A stretch of 64,000 nt of DNA from contig SIHQ01000022.1 of NCBI GenBank assembly GCA_004762125.1, forward strand, positions 20,015 through 84,014, in the 5' to 3' direction. The notes below the pieces were generated by a model. It had not been told where the DNA came from, searched no databases, and saw nothing but the letters and a program-made list of their open reading frames with translations. This stretch comes from Oceanospirillales bacterium. Lineage in GTDB: Bacteria; Pseudomonadota; Gammaproteobacteria; Pseudomonadales; Endozoicomonadaceae. Position numbers and translations under genes: made by a program. Below, piece after piece: positions 1 through 9,368 of the stretch; position 1 is the first letter of the stretch; each line of letters opens with the position of its first letter.

Positions 1-1
1 C

Positions 2-103
2 AGTGCTGCCAGTCACAGCAGATCAGAAAACGGCTTTGACTGGAATGACAGATATACGATCGAGTTGAATTATAGCCAGCCTTTTCGTTTGAAGAAGAGA
101 TAA
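2..103 (+). CDS. 3' end of a plus-strand gene (partial, possible outer-membrane strand)
   Basis: An open frame enters from the left edge and stops with TAA at 101-103, giving 33 visible residues. The end reads as alternating polar and apolar residues (RYTIELNYSQPFRL) followed by KKR, which would suit the last strand of a beta-barrel, but this is only an impression. It runs 34 bases into the 3' end of the convergent corA gene. A frame this short could be open by chance, so the call is weak; sequence to the left would settle it. Confidence 0.3.
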   Translation, partial: SAASHSRSENGFDWNDRYTIELNYSQPFRLKKR

Positions 104-1023
104 GTTCCCAGAGCGCTGACAACCATCAATCCAAGAGCCATTGGGTAGCCCCAGCTTTGGGCCAGTTCAGGCATTACTCGGAAGTTCATACCGTAGATGC
201 TGGCGATCAGGGTAGGCGGTAGAAACATGACCGCTGCCACGGAGAATATCTTGATGATATTGTTTTGTTCGATGTTGATAAATCCCATGGTCGCTTCCAT
301 CAGGAAGTTGATTTTTTCAAACAAAAAACCTGAGTGTGGCGTGAGTGATTCTATATCCCGAAGAATGTCTCTGACCTGATCAACCTGACCGTCGTCCATT
401 TTGTGGCGACAGTTTTTCAGTAAGTAGCGAAGGCAGCGCTGGCTATCCAGTAGATTAAGTCGAGTCTTACCGTTGATATCTTCTTGCAGAGTAATATTTT
501 TCAGCAGTTCATCCACATCGTTAGACTCGTCAGAAAGAGCGCGCTGACTAATAGCTTCCAGATTTTCGTAAACCTCTTCCAGAGTGTCTGCCAGAAATTC
601 GATCTTGGCATCAAACAAGGCGATGACAATATCCATGGGTGTTCTGGCTTTTATGACCTGTAAGTTAAGGTAGTTACGCATCAGTCGGAACAGGGCGGTG
701 GGTTCGTCCTGAAGTGTGATGAGCTGGTCGTCGCGCAGGTTAAAAGCGATATTGATGTTTTTCAGTTCCTGCCCTGACTGGTGTGGAAACAGGGATCGAA
801 TATGAAAGCCGGTTTCGCTTTCAAAAAACCGTGATGAAGCCTCTATTTCATGAAGTTCATCATCGTCATAAATAAAGCCGGGACATTCTTTTGCCAACCA
901 CTGGGTTTCTTGCTCATCAAGATCAACCAGATCCAGCCAGAGTGTATTTTCAGTGATTGATTGTTCGGCATTGACACGACTGATGCTGTACTGGTCATTT
1001 TCGCGATGGTAGGCATTTATCAT
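70..1023 (-). CDS. corA: CorA family magnesium/divalent cation transporter
   Basis: Inner-membrane channel for Mg2+ (and Co2+/Ni2+) uptake. The 317-residue length matches the usual CorA size of about 316. The N-terminal two thirds is a soluble, acidic, helical domain. Two membrane helices lie at the C terminus, the first ending in the family signature YGMNF near residue 280, and the protein ends with a basic KRKGWL tail. The ATG at 1021-1023 is used. It is transcribed away from the TLC-like gene at 1199, so the 175-base gap between them should hold both promoters. Its 3' end overlaps a possible plus-strand gene entering from the left edge. Confidence 0.93.
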   Translation of the reverse strand: MINAYHRENDQYSISRVNAEQSITENTLWLDLVDLDEQETQWLAKECPGFIYDDDELHEIEASSRFFESETGFHIRSLFPHQSGQELKNINIAFNLRDDQLITLQDEPTALFRLMRNYLNLQVIKARTPMDIVIALFDAKIEFLADTLEEVYENLEAISQRALSDESNDVDELLKNITLQEDINGKTRLNLLDSQRCLRYLLKNCRHKMDDGQVDQVRDILRDIESLTPHSGFLFEKINFLMEATMGFINIEQNNIIKIFSVAAVMFLPPTLIASIYGMNFRVMPELAQSWGYPMALGLMVVSALGTYLFFKRKGWL

Positions 1024-1198
1024 TCGTTGAGCCGTCCTGGTCTCATGTTTTGGATGAGTGCTGAGCTTGGTATCAAGATCTGTGTCTATTGTACGGATCG
1101 GCTGATTGTCGTCCAGTGAGTATGATCAGGAAAGAATAGTAAGCCGGTATTCATTAAACGATCTATGCTGAGCTGCACGGATTTTTTTGTGAATTCAG

Positions 1199-2047
1199 AT
1201 GAAAATATTGTTCACAGGCGTGCTTCTGTTTTTTTGGTTTGCTACGGCAGTCCATGGGGCTGGAGACGTGTGCATACCAGTGATGGTTTTTTCAGCGTGT
1301 ATTCAGGAAGAGGATGGTTGTTTTTCAGATATTGAAAAGAATAGTAGTCTGGTGATGCGTATTGAGAAAAATCCTGAGCTTTTTCAATCGAAAATCAGTC
1401 GCTATGGGCAGTATGCTCTGGCAACCGGTGTTTTCATTTCTTATGTTACCGAGAGAGCGCTACATGGTAACCGCTATACAGCCTCTTTAGTAAATGCCGC
1501 CTTTACAGGTACTGTTTCTAATTACCTTTATTTTTCGGGGAATGCGACGATACAGGATCGTTTGAGTGGGCGGGTGGCTGTCAGTAGTGATTGGGAGGTG
1601 CTTTCAAGTGCCATGGCTCTCGGTTACGGGGGGTACGAGTTACTTGATACTCTTTTGCCCAGGGGAGAAAGAGCATATTTTATTCACAGTTCGTCGATGA
1701 TTATTTCCTGTATTTACGGCATTGAAAGCGATAATCAGCATCTTGTTATGGTGGGGTTGATTGCAGAGCTTTCGTCTATTTTTATAAATTTGAAAAAATT
1801 GACGGGTAATAATCTTTATGGAATTCCGTTTCTGGTTACATTCGCTACACACAGACTGATTATTTATCCTTATCAAACTGTTTTGATTGTAAGAGAGGCT
1901 CATGACAGGTGGTCTGAGATGACTGCGCCTGAGCGAGCCAGGTACAGTGTGATATCAGCGTTGGCCGTGACATTGAATGGTTTGAATGTGTATTTTGCAA
2001 TACTGATCGCCAAATATATGAAGCTTCGTCCGAATACCGTTCAGTAA
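1199..2047 (+). CDS. TLC-domain-like multi-pass membrane protein
   Basis: A 282-residue protein with an N-terminal signal or first membrane helix (about residues 1-21, ending VHGAG) and several later hydrophobic segments. The middle follows the order of the TRAM-LAG1-CLN8 (TLC) fold: a GYELLD segment, an IHSSSM segment where TLC proteins carry their His motif, ELSSIFINLKKL (matching the ElStpFlNlr pattern), then a helix ending ATHRL with the conserved Arg. The double His of ceramide synthases is absent, so that activity is not implied. TLC proteins are mostly eukaryotic and act in membrane lipid metabolism or sensing. The assignment is from motif memory only; the alternative is an unrelated polytopic membrane protein. 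It stands alone between corA and glnD. Confidence 0.5.
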   Translation: MKILFTGVLLFFWFATAVHGAGDVCIPVMVFSACIQEEDGCFSDIEKNSSLVMRIEKNPELFQSKISRYGQYALATGVFISYVTERALHGNRYTASLVNAAFTGTVSNYLYFSGNATIQDRLSGRVAVSSDWEVLSSAMALGYGGYELLDTLLPRGERAYFIHSSSMIISCIYGIESDNQHLVMVGLIAELSSIFINLKKLTGNNLYGIPFLVTFATHRLIIYPYQTVLIVREAHDRWSEMTAPERARYSVISALAVTLNGLNVYFAILIAKYMKLRPNTVQ

Positions 2048-2163
2048 AGACTGTCAGCGGGGATGGCTGCGTAAGCAACCATCTGGGGAAGGCGTGTTGA
2101 AGCAGGGGGGTTCTTGGGGTGACCTGAGAACCCTCGCCCAATCGGGCAGGGGTGTCAGATTCG

Positions 2164-4893
2164 TCAATGTCGAATAACGTCTTCCTCGGAAGCTTGTTTG
2201 AGAACTTCTCGCAAGGTTTCACAGATACTCTCTGCAAAATCTGGGTCGCTGATAGGCAGGTTGAATTTGTCTGTAAGGAAAAAACTGTCTTCCAGTTTTT
2301 CGCCAAACGTAGCCACTTTGGCGTCGTGAACCTGAAGCTCCAGTTCAACAAAAGTCTTTACTATTTTTGCCAGAATACCCGGCCGGTCTGTTGCTTTCAC
2401 TTCAAGAAGTGTTCGCTTGATACCAGGCATGTTGCTGATAGTAATACGGGGAGGGCGGGCAAAGTGCCTTAACTGTCTCGGTGTTCTTCTTTGTACGGCG
2501 TCTGGTAATTGCTCGGGATTTTCAAGGTTTTGTTGTAGATAGCCCTTAATCTGTTTTATTCGCTCCAGGTCATCGCCAATGGCGCTACCATCCTCTTCTA
2601 GAACGGTATAAGTATCGAGACTGTAACCATCGGTCGAGGTAATGATTCGGGCATCCTGAATACTAAGGTGCAGCTGAGCGATAGCATTCACCGTGTCTGC
2701 AAACAGATTTATACGATCTCGCGCGTATATAAACAGCTGTGAGCCACTGTGCTCGTGATCGGTATCTGTCTCACGGGTTAAAATCAGTGGGCTGTAATGT
2801 GGTGCTTCGTGCTGTTTTCCGTTCTCTATTATGCCTTGGGTTTGCCAGGCAATTTCATGAGGATCGTGACGAGAAAAATAGTCATCATCCAGATGTTTCC
2901 ACAACTGGTTAGCTTGTTGTTGATCAACATCCTGTTGGTTGAGTAATTCAAGAGTTTCTTCTTGAATATCAATAATTCGTTCACTGCTATCGGGCATATT
3001 CTCGATACCGTTTTCCAGAACATGTCGAGTTGCACTGTAAAGCTGCTGTAGCAGGGATGAGCGCCAACCATTCCAGAGGCTGGGGTTGGTGGCGTTGATG
3101 TCGGCCACTGTCAGTAGGTATAGATGGTTCAGGTTGTTAATGTTGCCCATTTTTCGGGCAAAATCATGGATGATATCGGGATCTGAAAGATCTTTTTTTT
3201 GTGCTGTCATTGAGAAAGTTAGATGTTCCTGTACCAGCCAGGTGATCAGTTTGGTGTCAACCCGGCGCAGGCCATGTCGACGACAGAAAATACCTGCATC
3301 AACAGCACCCAGTTGCGAGTGGTCGCCGCCACGACCTTTGCCGATGTCATGATAGAGTCCTGCAACAATGAGCAGTTCAGGTTTGCGAATATCCTCCGCT
3401 ATTTTTGATGCGATGGGATAGGTTTGCTGATTTTCTTCGTAACTGAAGCTGCGCAGATGCTTGATCAGTAGTTGGGTGTGAGCATCTACGGTATAGGTGT
3501 GAAACAGGTCGAACTGCATCTGGCCAATGATACGACCATATTCAGGTAAGTAGCGCCCAAGAATACCGTAACGCGACATCCTTCTCAGGGTGATACTTAG
3601 GTTGTAAGGAGCTTGCAGTATTTGCAAAAACAGCTTGGTGCAACGGGGATCTTTTCGAAACCCAGCGTCCACCTTGTGACGATTTTCTCGAAGCAGTCGA
3701 ATGGTTTCAGCCTTGGTTCCAATAATCTCCCGAGCCTGAGTCATCAGCATAAAGAGTTCCAGAAGTGCTGGAGGGTGCTCTTCAAAAACGTTGTCGTGGG
3801 TGACTTCCAAGTATTGGTTGTGCAGTTGGAAGCGGCTGTTAATGGGAATAATTTCACGGTTGCTGTCGGCATCGAGAATTTCGTCATCAAAGTGCTGCAG
3901 GATGATGTCTTTCATCTGCCCGACAATGAGTACGTTCCTAAAGTAGCTTTGCATGAACTGTTCAACGGCCAGTGAACCTTCGTGATCTACATAACCGAAT
4001 TGCTCAGCCAACGAACGTTGGTGATCGAACAGCAGTCTGTCTTCACCGCGACCGGTCAGGCTGTGTAGTGCCCAACGAATTCGCCATAAGAACGCACGAC
4101 ATTTTACCAGCTGTTCATACTCGGACTGAGTGAGGAAATTCAGTTCGACCAGTTCTCTGGGGTTGTGAGTGCCATAGTGTCGTTGGGCGATCCAGCCCAG
4201 CATATGCAAGTCTCTTATGCCTCCGGGTGAACCCTTGATATTGGGCTCCAGAGAGTACTCTGTGTCGGCGAATTTTTTGTGTCGTGCTTTCTGTTCTCTG
4301 AATTTGGCTTGCAAATACTCTTTGCTGGGCCACATATATTGAATGCTGATGGCTCGTTCAAGCTGGTGGTGCAGGTTGTCAGGGTCGTGAAGAGAGCGTG
4401 ACTCCATCATATTAGTGATGATGGTCAAGTCTTCTCTGGCCTGATTGGCGCATTCGTTAATAGATCTGACGCTGGAGCCTACTTTTAAGCCTATATCCCA
4501 TAGTAGAGTGAGAAATGATTCAATGTTGGCTTGGTGGCTTCGATAATCTTCGGAATCCAGCAGAATCAGTATGTCAATATCCGAACCGATGTGCAGTTCG
4601 CCGCGGCCGAAACCACCAACGGCCAGTAAGCTTATTTTGGGCGGTGCGCTCCAGTCTAGTTGTTGCCAGACAGTGGTCAGCAATTCGTCAATAAACCAAG
4701 TGTTGGCAGCAATCAGTATTTCGATATCCAGTTCTTCAGAAAACCAAGTGTTGAGTTGTGTGATGGCGTTATTGCGAAGCTCTTTGTAGAGAGGGATGGG
4801 AGAAAGTGAAGACTGGAGTTGGTGGACAAACTGTCTTTTATCAAACAGCTGTTGCTTTATGTCATCAGAGATCGAGTGGCTCAATTCATTCAT
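2164..4893 (-). CDS. glnD: Bifunctional [protein-PII] uridylyltransferase / uridylyl-removing enzyme
   Basis: Cytoplasmic nitrogen sensor that uridylylates PII proteins when glutamine is low and removes UMP when it is high. At 909 residues it is full length for GlnD (about 890). Domains in order: nucleotidyltransferase with GGFGRGEL...SDIDIL near residues 92-110; the GlnD-specific helical region; an HD hydrolase domain with YHDIGKGRGGDH near 510-525; and two ACT domains near 715-790 and 830-900 (RPGILAKIVKTF in the second) for glutamine binding. The ATG at 4891-4893 is used; no strong Shine-Dalgarno is seen. The usual partner map lies upstream on the same strand, but about 520 bases away with a small plus-strand unit between. 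Confidence 0.96.
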   Translation of the reverse strand: MNELSHSISDDIKQQLFDKRQFVHQLQSSLSPIPLYKELRNNAITQLNTWFSEELDIEILIAANTWFIDELLTTVWQQLDWSAPPKISLLAVGGFGRGELHIGSDIDILILLDSEDYRSHQANIESFLTLLWDIGLKVGSSVRSINECANQAREDLTIITNMMESRSLHDPDNLHHQLERAISIQYMWPSKEYLQAKFREQKARHKKFADTEYSLEPNIKGSPGGIRDLHMLGWIAQRHYGTHNPRELVELNFLTQSEYEQLVKCRAFLWRIRWALHSLTGRGEDRLLFDHQRSLAEQFGYVDHEGSLAVEQFMQSYFRNVLIVGQMKDIILQHFDDEILDADSNREIIPINSRFQLHNQYLEVTHDNVFEEHPPALLELFMLMTQAREIIGTKAETIRLLRENRHKVDAGFRKDPRCTKLFLQILQAPYNLSITLRRMSRYGILGRYLPEYGRIIGQMQFDLFHTYTVDAHTQLLIKHLRSFSYEENQQTYPIASKIAEDIRKPELLIVAGLYHDIGKGRGGDHSQLGAVDAGIFCRRHGLRRVDTKLITWLVQEHLTFSMTAQKKDLSDPDIIHDFARKMGNINNLNHLYLLTVADINATNPSLWNGWRSSLLQQLYSATRHVLENGIENMPDSSERIIDIQEETLELLNQQDVDQQQANQLWKHLDDDYFSRHDPHEIAWQTQGIIENGKQHEAPHYSPLILTRETDTDHEHSGSQLFIYARDRINLFADTVNAIAQLHLSIQDARIITSTDGYSLDTYTVLEEDGSAIGDDLERIKQIKGYLQQNLENPEQLPDAVQRRTPRQLRHFARPPRITISNMPGIKRTLLEVKATDRPGILAKIVKTFVELELQVHDAKVATFGEKLEDSFFLTDKFNLPISDPDFAESICETLREVLKQASEEDVIRH

Positions 4894-5149
4894 GCGGACA
4901 GTTAAAGTTCATTCTGTGAGAAAAGTATTATTGAATTTTACTGGTATTAAAGCATGAAGATGAAAAAAATGCAGGGTGAGTAAGCTTGCGACAGAGCACT
5001 TGTAGTGCTTATCCGACGTTGTTAGAGAGGAAAACTATCGTTCTGTCTATGCAGATGAAGCAGGCAAAGTTACGGTTCTGTGTACCGCTTAAATTAAAAA
5101 GCAATTACGCTATAAGTCAGTCGTCTCAGTCGGTGTAGCAATCGCTGTA

Positions 5150-5326
5150 GTGCTCAATGAGCTCGTTGTAAAACGTTCATTTGAACTCATTTTGGTGTGT
5201 GTTTTCACAGTGATTTTTGGATGTTCATCCAAAGCAGAATATATCTGTCGTATTTCACATAACGGTATTATTCATGCGAGCGATGGTCTGGTTACACGGA
5301 TTAATATAAAGAGTTCACGGAAATAG
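5150..5326 (+). CDS. Possible small lipoprotein (58 aa)
   Basis: From a GTG at 5150 a frame of 58 codons runs to TAG at 5324-5326. It encodes a short N terminus with KR, a hydrophobic stretch (FELILVCVFTVIFGC) and then Ser-Ser-Lys, which resembles a lipoprotein signal with a lipobox ending in GC. The mature part would be about 34 residues. The frame is open upstream to a TAA at 5090, so a non-standard start further upstream is possible. No good Shine-Dalgarno precedes the GTG, which weakens the call. The support is the plus-strand terminator 44 bases downstream, which would otherwise serve no known gene. No family is recognised. Confidence 0.35.
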   Translation: MLNELVVKRSFELILVCVFTVIFGCSSKAEYICRISHNGIIHASDGLVTRINIKSSRK

Positions 5327-5369
5327 AGCAGCGAAACGTTTATTTAAAACTGCTGTTTGGTGATGAGTT

Positions 5370-5407
5370 TGTACTGCCCTCCTATAAAGGGGGCAGTACA
5401 GTTTTTT
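5370..5407 (+). terminator. Rho-independent terminator, plus strand
   Basis: A perfect 10-bp stem (TGTACTGCCC / GGGCAGTACA) extended inward by CC/GG pairs is followed directly by GTTTTTT. The T run is on the plus strand only; read on the minus strand the hairpin is followed by AAACTCATC, so it is a poor terminator for map although it lies just past the map stop. It therefore implies plus-strand transcription through the glnD-map gap. Confidence 0.75.
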
Positions 5408-5411
5408 AAAA

Positions 5412-6215
5412 TTAGTCTTTTGGCGGGAATGTTTCGTCTTTTCTTATGGTCAGGATCTCTGCACCATCGGCTGTTACCACAATAGTATGTTCCCATTGGG
5501 CTGAAGGGCGGCGATCTTTTGTGACTGCTGTCCAGCCATCACCGAGTAGTTTGGTGAATTTTTTACCGGCATTGATCATGGGTTCAATGGTAAAGGTCAT
5601 GCCTTCCTTCAGAACGAAGTCATTCTGTTCACCGTAACCATTGTAATGCAGCACCTGAGGGTCTTCGTGGAAGACTGTGCCGATGCCGTGACCACAATAT
5701 TCTTCTACTACTGAGTAATGGTGGGCATGAGCATGCTTTTCAATGACGCGGCCTATGTCACTCAGTCGAGCGCCGGGCTTAACTTCTGCTATGCCTTTGT
5801 AAAGGCACTCCTGGGTCACTTTGCAAAGCTTTTCGTTAAAGGGCTGCACGTCACCAATCAGGAACATCTTGCTGGTATCGCCGTGGAAGCCATCTTTGAT
5901 GACTGTTATGTCTATATTCAGAACATCTCCACTCTTTAGCTTTTTATTTCCCGGAATGCCGTGACAAACTACTTGGTTCAGTGAGGTGCAGATGGATTTG
6001 GGAAAGCCGAGGCGACCTGGAGCTGCACCATAGTTCAGAGGAGCGGGAATAGCTTCCTGAACATTAACAATATGATCGTGGCAGATACGATCAATCTCAC
6101 CCGTAGTGACGCCAGGTTTAACGTGTTCTTCAATCATTTCCAGCACTTCAGCCGCGAGGCGGCCGGCAATGCGCATTTTTTCGATATCTTCAGGCGTCTT
6201 GATGGTTACATTCAT
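5412..6215 (-). CDS. map: Type I methionine aminopeptidase
   Basis: Removes the initiator Met from nascent proteins; cytosolic dinuclear metalloenzyme. Metal ligands of the family are visible in order: Asp in NIDITV, Asp in HGDTS, His in GHGIG, Glu in TIEPM and Glu in WEHT. The start is set at the ATG at 6213-6215, giving MNVTIKTPEDIEKM and 267 residues, close to the 264 of the E. coli enzyme. A GTG 39 bases upstream would add 13 residues that fit no homologue. It is divergent from rpsB, the arrangement usual in this group of bacteria. Confidence 0.95.
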   Translation of the reverse strand: MNVTIKTPEDIEKMRIAGRLAAEVLEMIEEHVKPGVTTGEIDRICHDHIVNVQEAIPAPLNYGAAPGRLGFPKSICTSLNQVVCHGIPGNKKLKSGDVLNIDITVIKDGFHGDTSKMFLIGDVQPFNEKLCKVTQECLYKGIAEVKPGARLSDIGRVIEKHAHAHHYSVVEEYCGHGIGTVFHEDPQVLHYNGYGEQNDFVLKEGMTFTIEPMINAGKKFTKLLGDGWTAVTKDRRPSAQWEHTIVVTADGAEILTIRKDETFPPKD

Positions 6216-6594
6216 GCTTTTAGTTCTATGTTGCCAGGATGTGAGCGAGGGCACTAAGCAGGCAGGTGAAGTCTGCCCTGTGGCACTCTACCGTTAACTT
6301 GCCGGCATTTTATCAGATCTGTTTTGATATTGCGCAAGGGAAGCATCGGATTTCCACATTGTTGTAGCAAAAGGCTTTGAGAGAATGCCTTTTTATGGTA
6401 TAAATCGCCGGCTTCGTGTGTGGAGTTTTCTGGCACGAAGAACATTTAATTAAATCACTATAGAACTCACATACACCGTCACATGGTTCAGGGTGCCCGT
6501 TTTATTGCTTCGCGCTGCTTTAAGCGTTAGAGGTGTACTCAGGTCGAATTCATGGGGTGTGTGGAGGCCTAACCCTATATTTAGGAGATTTCTC
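6216..6594. promoter_or_regulatory. Divergent map / rpsB promoter region (379 bp)
   Basis: No gene is seen here. The region holds the rpsB promoter described separately (6377-6404), a leader of about 190 bases before rpsB, and on the other strand the map promoter, which could not be located. A frame of 34 codons is open in phase upstream of rpsB from 6493, but it has no ribosome-binding site and no relation to S2. The leader could carry S2 autoregulation, as known for rpsB-tsf in E. coli; that is inference. Confidence 0.6.
6377..6404 (+). promoter_or_regulatory. Probable sigma-70 promoter of rpsB
   Basis: TTGAGA at 6377-6382 and TATAAA at 6399-6404 are separated by 16 bases. They match the -35 and -10 consensus at 5 of 6 positions each. 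Transcription would start near 6411, about 185 bases before the rpsB ATG. Confidence 0.6.
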
Positions 6595-7404
6595 ATGGCT
6601 CAAGTCACCATGCGTGACATGCTCAAGGCGGGCGTGCATTTCGGTCACCAGACACGTTTCTGGAATCCGAAGATGAACAAGTTTATCTTTGGTGCACGCA
6701 ACAAGATTCATATCATCAACCTTGAGCACACCATGCCTGCCTTTAACGAAGCTCTGAGCTTCGTTCGCAAGCTGGCTGAAGGCAAGAACAAGATCATGTT
6801 CGTTGGTACTAAGCGTGCTGCGGGCAAGATCATCCGTGAAGAAGCTGCTCGTGCTGGCCAGCCTTTCGTTGCTCACCGCTGGTTGGGTGGCATGCTGACT
6901 AACTACAAGACTATTCGTCAGTCTGTACGTCGTCTGCGTGATTTGGAAGTTCAGGCTCAGGACGGAACGTTCGATAAGCTGACCAAGAAAGAAGCCTTGA
7001 TGCGTCGCCGCGATCTGGAAAAACTGGATCGTTCTTTGGGCGGTATCAAGGAAATGGGCGGTCTTCCGGACGCTCTGTTCGTTATCGACGTTGATCACGA
7101 GCGCATTGCTATTCAAGAAGCCAACAAGCTGGGTATTCCTGTAATCGGTATCGTTGATACCAATTCCAGCCCAGAAGGTGTTGATTACGTTATCCCAGGT
7201 AACGATGACGCTATCCGCGCTATTCAACTGTACCTCAGAGCTACTGCTGACACGATCCTGGAAGGTCGTGCTGTTGCTAACGCTGGTGTTGAAGTTGAAG
7301 TTGAAGTTGAGGCTCCTGTTGAAGCTGAAGTAGTAGCTGAAGTAGTAGCTGAAGCTGCTGTTGAAGCTAAAACTGAAGACGGTCAGAAAGAAGCTAAGGC
7401 TTAA
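6595..7404 (+). CDS. rpsB: 30S ribosomal protein S2
   Basis: Structural protein of the small ribosomal subunit. The ATG at 6595 is preceded by TAGGAGA at good spacing and gives the typical start [19 protein letters not shown]. The body matches S2 throughout ([35 protein letters not shown]). The last 40 or so residues are a low-complexity acidic and Ala/Val/Glu tail made from repeated GAAGTT-type units (about 7287-7375), longer than the E. coli tail; the total is 269 against 241 residues. It heads the rpsB-tsf-pyrH-frr series and is followed by an attenuator-like terminator. Confidence 0.97.
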   Translation: MAQVTMRDMLKAGVHFGHQTRFWNPKMNKFIFGARNKIHIINLEHTMPAFNEALSFVRKLAEGKNKIMFVGTKRAAGKIIREEAARAGQPFVAHRWLGGMLTNYKTIRQSVRRLRDLEVQAQDGTFDKLTKKEALMRRRDLEKLDRSLGGIKEMGGLPDALFVIDVDHERIAIQEANKLGIPVIGIVDTNSSPEGVDYVIPGNDDAIRAIQLYLRATADTILEGRAVANAGVEVEVEVEAPVEAEVVAEVVAEAAVEAKTEDGQKEAKA

Positions 7405-7417
7405 TTTCTGATTGTTT

Positions 7418-7446
7418 GAAAAGAGGGGGCTATGCCCCCTCTTTTC
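7418..7446 (+). terminator. Terminator/attenuator between rpsB and tsf
   Basis: A 13-bp perfect stem (GAAAAGAGGGGGC / GCCCCCTCTTTTC) with a 3-base loop lies 14 bases after the rpsB stop. The T run is inside the descending arm. It probably reduces read-through into tsf, as at the same place in other gammaproteobacteria. Confidence 0.8.
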
Positions 7447-7660
7447 AGATCAGGCGTAAAGATACGCTGAAAAAATTTTTGCATTCAGATATATAAATGA
7501 CATCTGTCATTTCGGGAGAGTCTTTGACATGCGTTTCTACAAATGCATAAGTTCGAAAGACTTTTTTGTGCATCTGATTGCTGGAAATGCTGCTTCATCA
7601 TTTTGACGTTGCGGCATTTTCTATTGAAGAAACCATTGAAATTTTCGAGAGGATCCCTCC

Positions 7661-8521
7661 ATGGCAGCAATTTCTGCAGCACTGGTAAAGGAACTGCGTG
7701 AGCGCACCGGTCTGGGTATGATGGAGTGCAAGAAAGCATTGCAGGCTGTTGACGGTGACATCGAGAAAGCCATCGAAGAGATGCGCAAGTCCGGTCAAGC
7801 CAAAGCTGCCAAAAAGGCGGGTCGTATCGCAGCTGAAGGTGCTGTTGCTACCAAGGTAGCTGCAGACGGTTCTTACGCTGTACTGGTTGAAGTGAATTCT
7901 GAAACCGACTTCGCTGCTCGTGATGAAAACTTCCTGGCTTTTGTTGGCACTGTCGTAACAGCTGCTTTCGATCGTAAAGAAACCGACGTTGCTATTCTGA
8001 TGGCTGGTGAGCTGGAAGAGACTCGTCAGGCTCTGATCCAGAAAATCGGTGAAAACATCAGTGTTCGTCGCGTTCAGTTGGTCGAAGGCGGTCGTGTAGA
8101 CGCTTACGTTCACGGTAATAAGAAAATCGCTGTTCTGGTTAGTCTGGACGGTGGTGAATCTGCATTGGCTCGTGATATCGCCATGCACGTTGCTGCTGTT
8201 AACCCTCAAGTGGTTAACAAGGAAGACATGCCGGCTGAGCTGGTAGAAAAAGAGAAATCAATCTTCAAGGCTCAAGCTGAGCAATCAGGCAAGCCTGCTG
8301 AAATCATCGAAAAGATGATTGGCGGTCGTATTAATAAATTCCTGGCTGAAAGTAGCCTGGTTGAACAGCCTTTCGTGAAAGATCCTGACGTTAAAGTTGG
8401 TGCTCTGGCTAAGAAAGCTGGCGCAACTGTAACCAGCTTTGTGCGTTTTGAAGTGGGTGAAGGTATCGAAGTCGCAGAAGTCGATTTTGCTGCTGAAGTT
8501 CGCGCTCAGGCTGGACTGTAA
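7661..8521 (+). CDS. tsf: Translation elongation factor Ts
   Basis: Guanine-nucleotide exchange factor that recycles EF-Tu-GDP. At 286 residues it matches the usual 283. The N-terminal UBA-like region shows [19 protein letters not shown], and the core shows the conserved [14 protein letters not shown] and HVAAVNP. The ATG at 7661 follows AGAGGATC. It lies 256 bases after rpsB beyond a strong hairpin, so it may have its own promoter as well as read-through from rpsB. Confidence 0.97.
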   Translation: MAAISAALVKELRERTGLGMMECKKALQAVDGDIEKAIEEMRKSGQAKAAKKAGRIAAEGAVATKVAADGSYAVLVEVNSETDFAARDENFLAFVGTVVTAAFDRKETDVAILMAGELEETRQALIQKIGENISVRRVQLVEGGRVDAYVHGNKKIAVLVSLDGGESALARDIAMHVAAVNPQVVNKEDMPAELVEKEKSIFKAQAEQSGKPAEIIEKMIGGRINKFLAESSLVEQPFVKDPDVKVGALAKKAGATVTSFVRFEVGEGIEVAEVDFAAEVRAQAGL

Positions 8522-8624
8522 TCCTGATACTGGTTATTACTGGTTAATGGATCGTGTTCGGCTCTGCTTTTAAAAGAGGTGGTGCCGGACACTTCTTCTC
8601 CTGACTCTGACTCGGAAGCTGAAA

Positions 8625-9368
8625 ATGCCGGCAAATGATCGACAACCCAAATACAAGCGCATTCTGCTCAAACTCAGTGGCGAAGCCCTTCAGGGAGAAG
8701 GTGATTTCGGCATAGATCCTAGTGTTCTTGACCGTATGGCTCTGGAAATTGGTCAGCTGGTCGGTATCGGTGTGCAAGTCGGTATCGTGATTGGCGGCGG
8801 TAATCTGTTCCGCGGCGCTGAACTCAGTGCAGCTGGTTTGGATCGTGTGACCGGTGATCATATGGGTATGCTGGCAACAGTTATGAATGCCCTGGCTATG
8901 CGTGACGCCCTTGAGCGCTCCAATATCAATACTCGTGTAATGTCTTCTATTCCGATGAGTGGTGTCGTTGAACACTACGACCACCGTCGTGCTATGCGTC
9001 ATCTTAATGATGGTGATGTGGTGATCTTTGCTGCCGGTACGGGTAACCCGTTTTTTACGACTGACTCTGCAGCCTGCCTACGTGGTATTGAGGTTCAGGC
9101 TGATGGTGTGTTAAAGGCCACCAAAGTTGACGGTATTTACGATAAAGATCCGATTAAACACGCTGATGCAATTAAGTATGATCAGGTCAGCTACGATGAA
9201 GTTCTTGATCGCAAGCTGGGTGTGATGGATCTGACGGCTATCTGTCTGGTTCGTGACCAGAACATGCCGGTTCGTGTTTTCAATATGAACAAACCGGGTG
9301 CCTTGTTGAATGCCGTTGTCGGTGGTGACGAAGGTACGCTGGTGACTGGGGGTGAACAAGATGATTAA
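8625..9368 (+). CDS. pyrH: UMP kinase (uridylate kinase)
   Basis: Phosphorylates UMP to UDP in pyrimidine nucleotide synthesis; bacterial hexameric amino-acid-kinase family. The motifs [31 protein letters not shown] and [13 protein letters not shown] are all present. Its 247 residues compare with 241 in E. coli. The ATG at 8625 gives a short hydrophilic extension before [10 protein letters not shown]. It overlaps the start of frr by 8 bases, which suggests translational coupling. Confidence 0.97.
   Translation: MPANDRQPKYKRILLKLSGEALQGEGDFGIDPSVLDRMALEIGQLVGIGVQVGIVIGGGNLFRGAELSAAGLDRVTGDHMGMLATVMNALAMRDALERSNINTRVMSSIPMSGVVEHYDHRRAMRHLNDGDVVIFAAGTGNPFFTTDSAACLRGIEVQADGVLKATKVDGIYDKDPIKHADAIKYDQVSYDEVLDRKLGVMDLTAICLVRDQNMPVRVFNMNKPGALLNAVVGGDEGTLVTGGEQDD

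Larger units (their letters stand above)
4894..5411. other. glnD-map intergenic region (518 bp)
   Basis: Long for a glnD-map spacer. It must hold the glnD promoter on the minus strand. On the plus strand it holds an open frame for a short lipoprotein-like peptide (5150-5326) and then a strong hairpin with a T run (5370-5407). A small palindrome AGCACT-TGT-AGTGCT lies at 4995-5009. Nothing else could be identified. Confidence 0.5.

Noticed and set aside
6550..7227. 225-codon open frame antisense to rpsB
   Set aside because: Overlaps rpsB almost completely; explained by biased codon use in a ribosomal gene.
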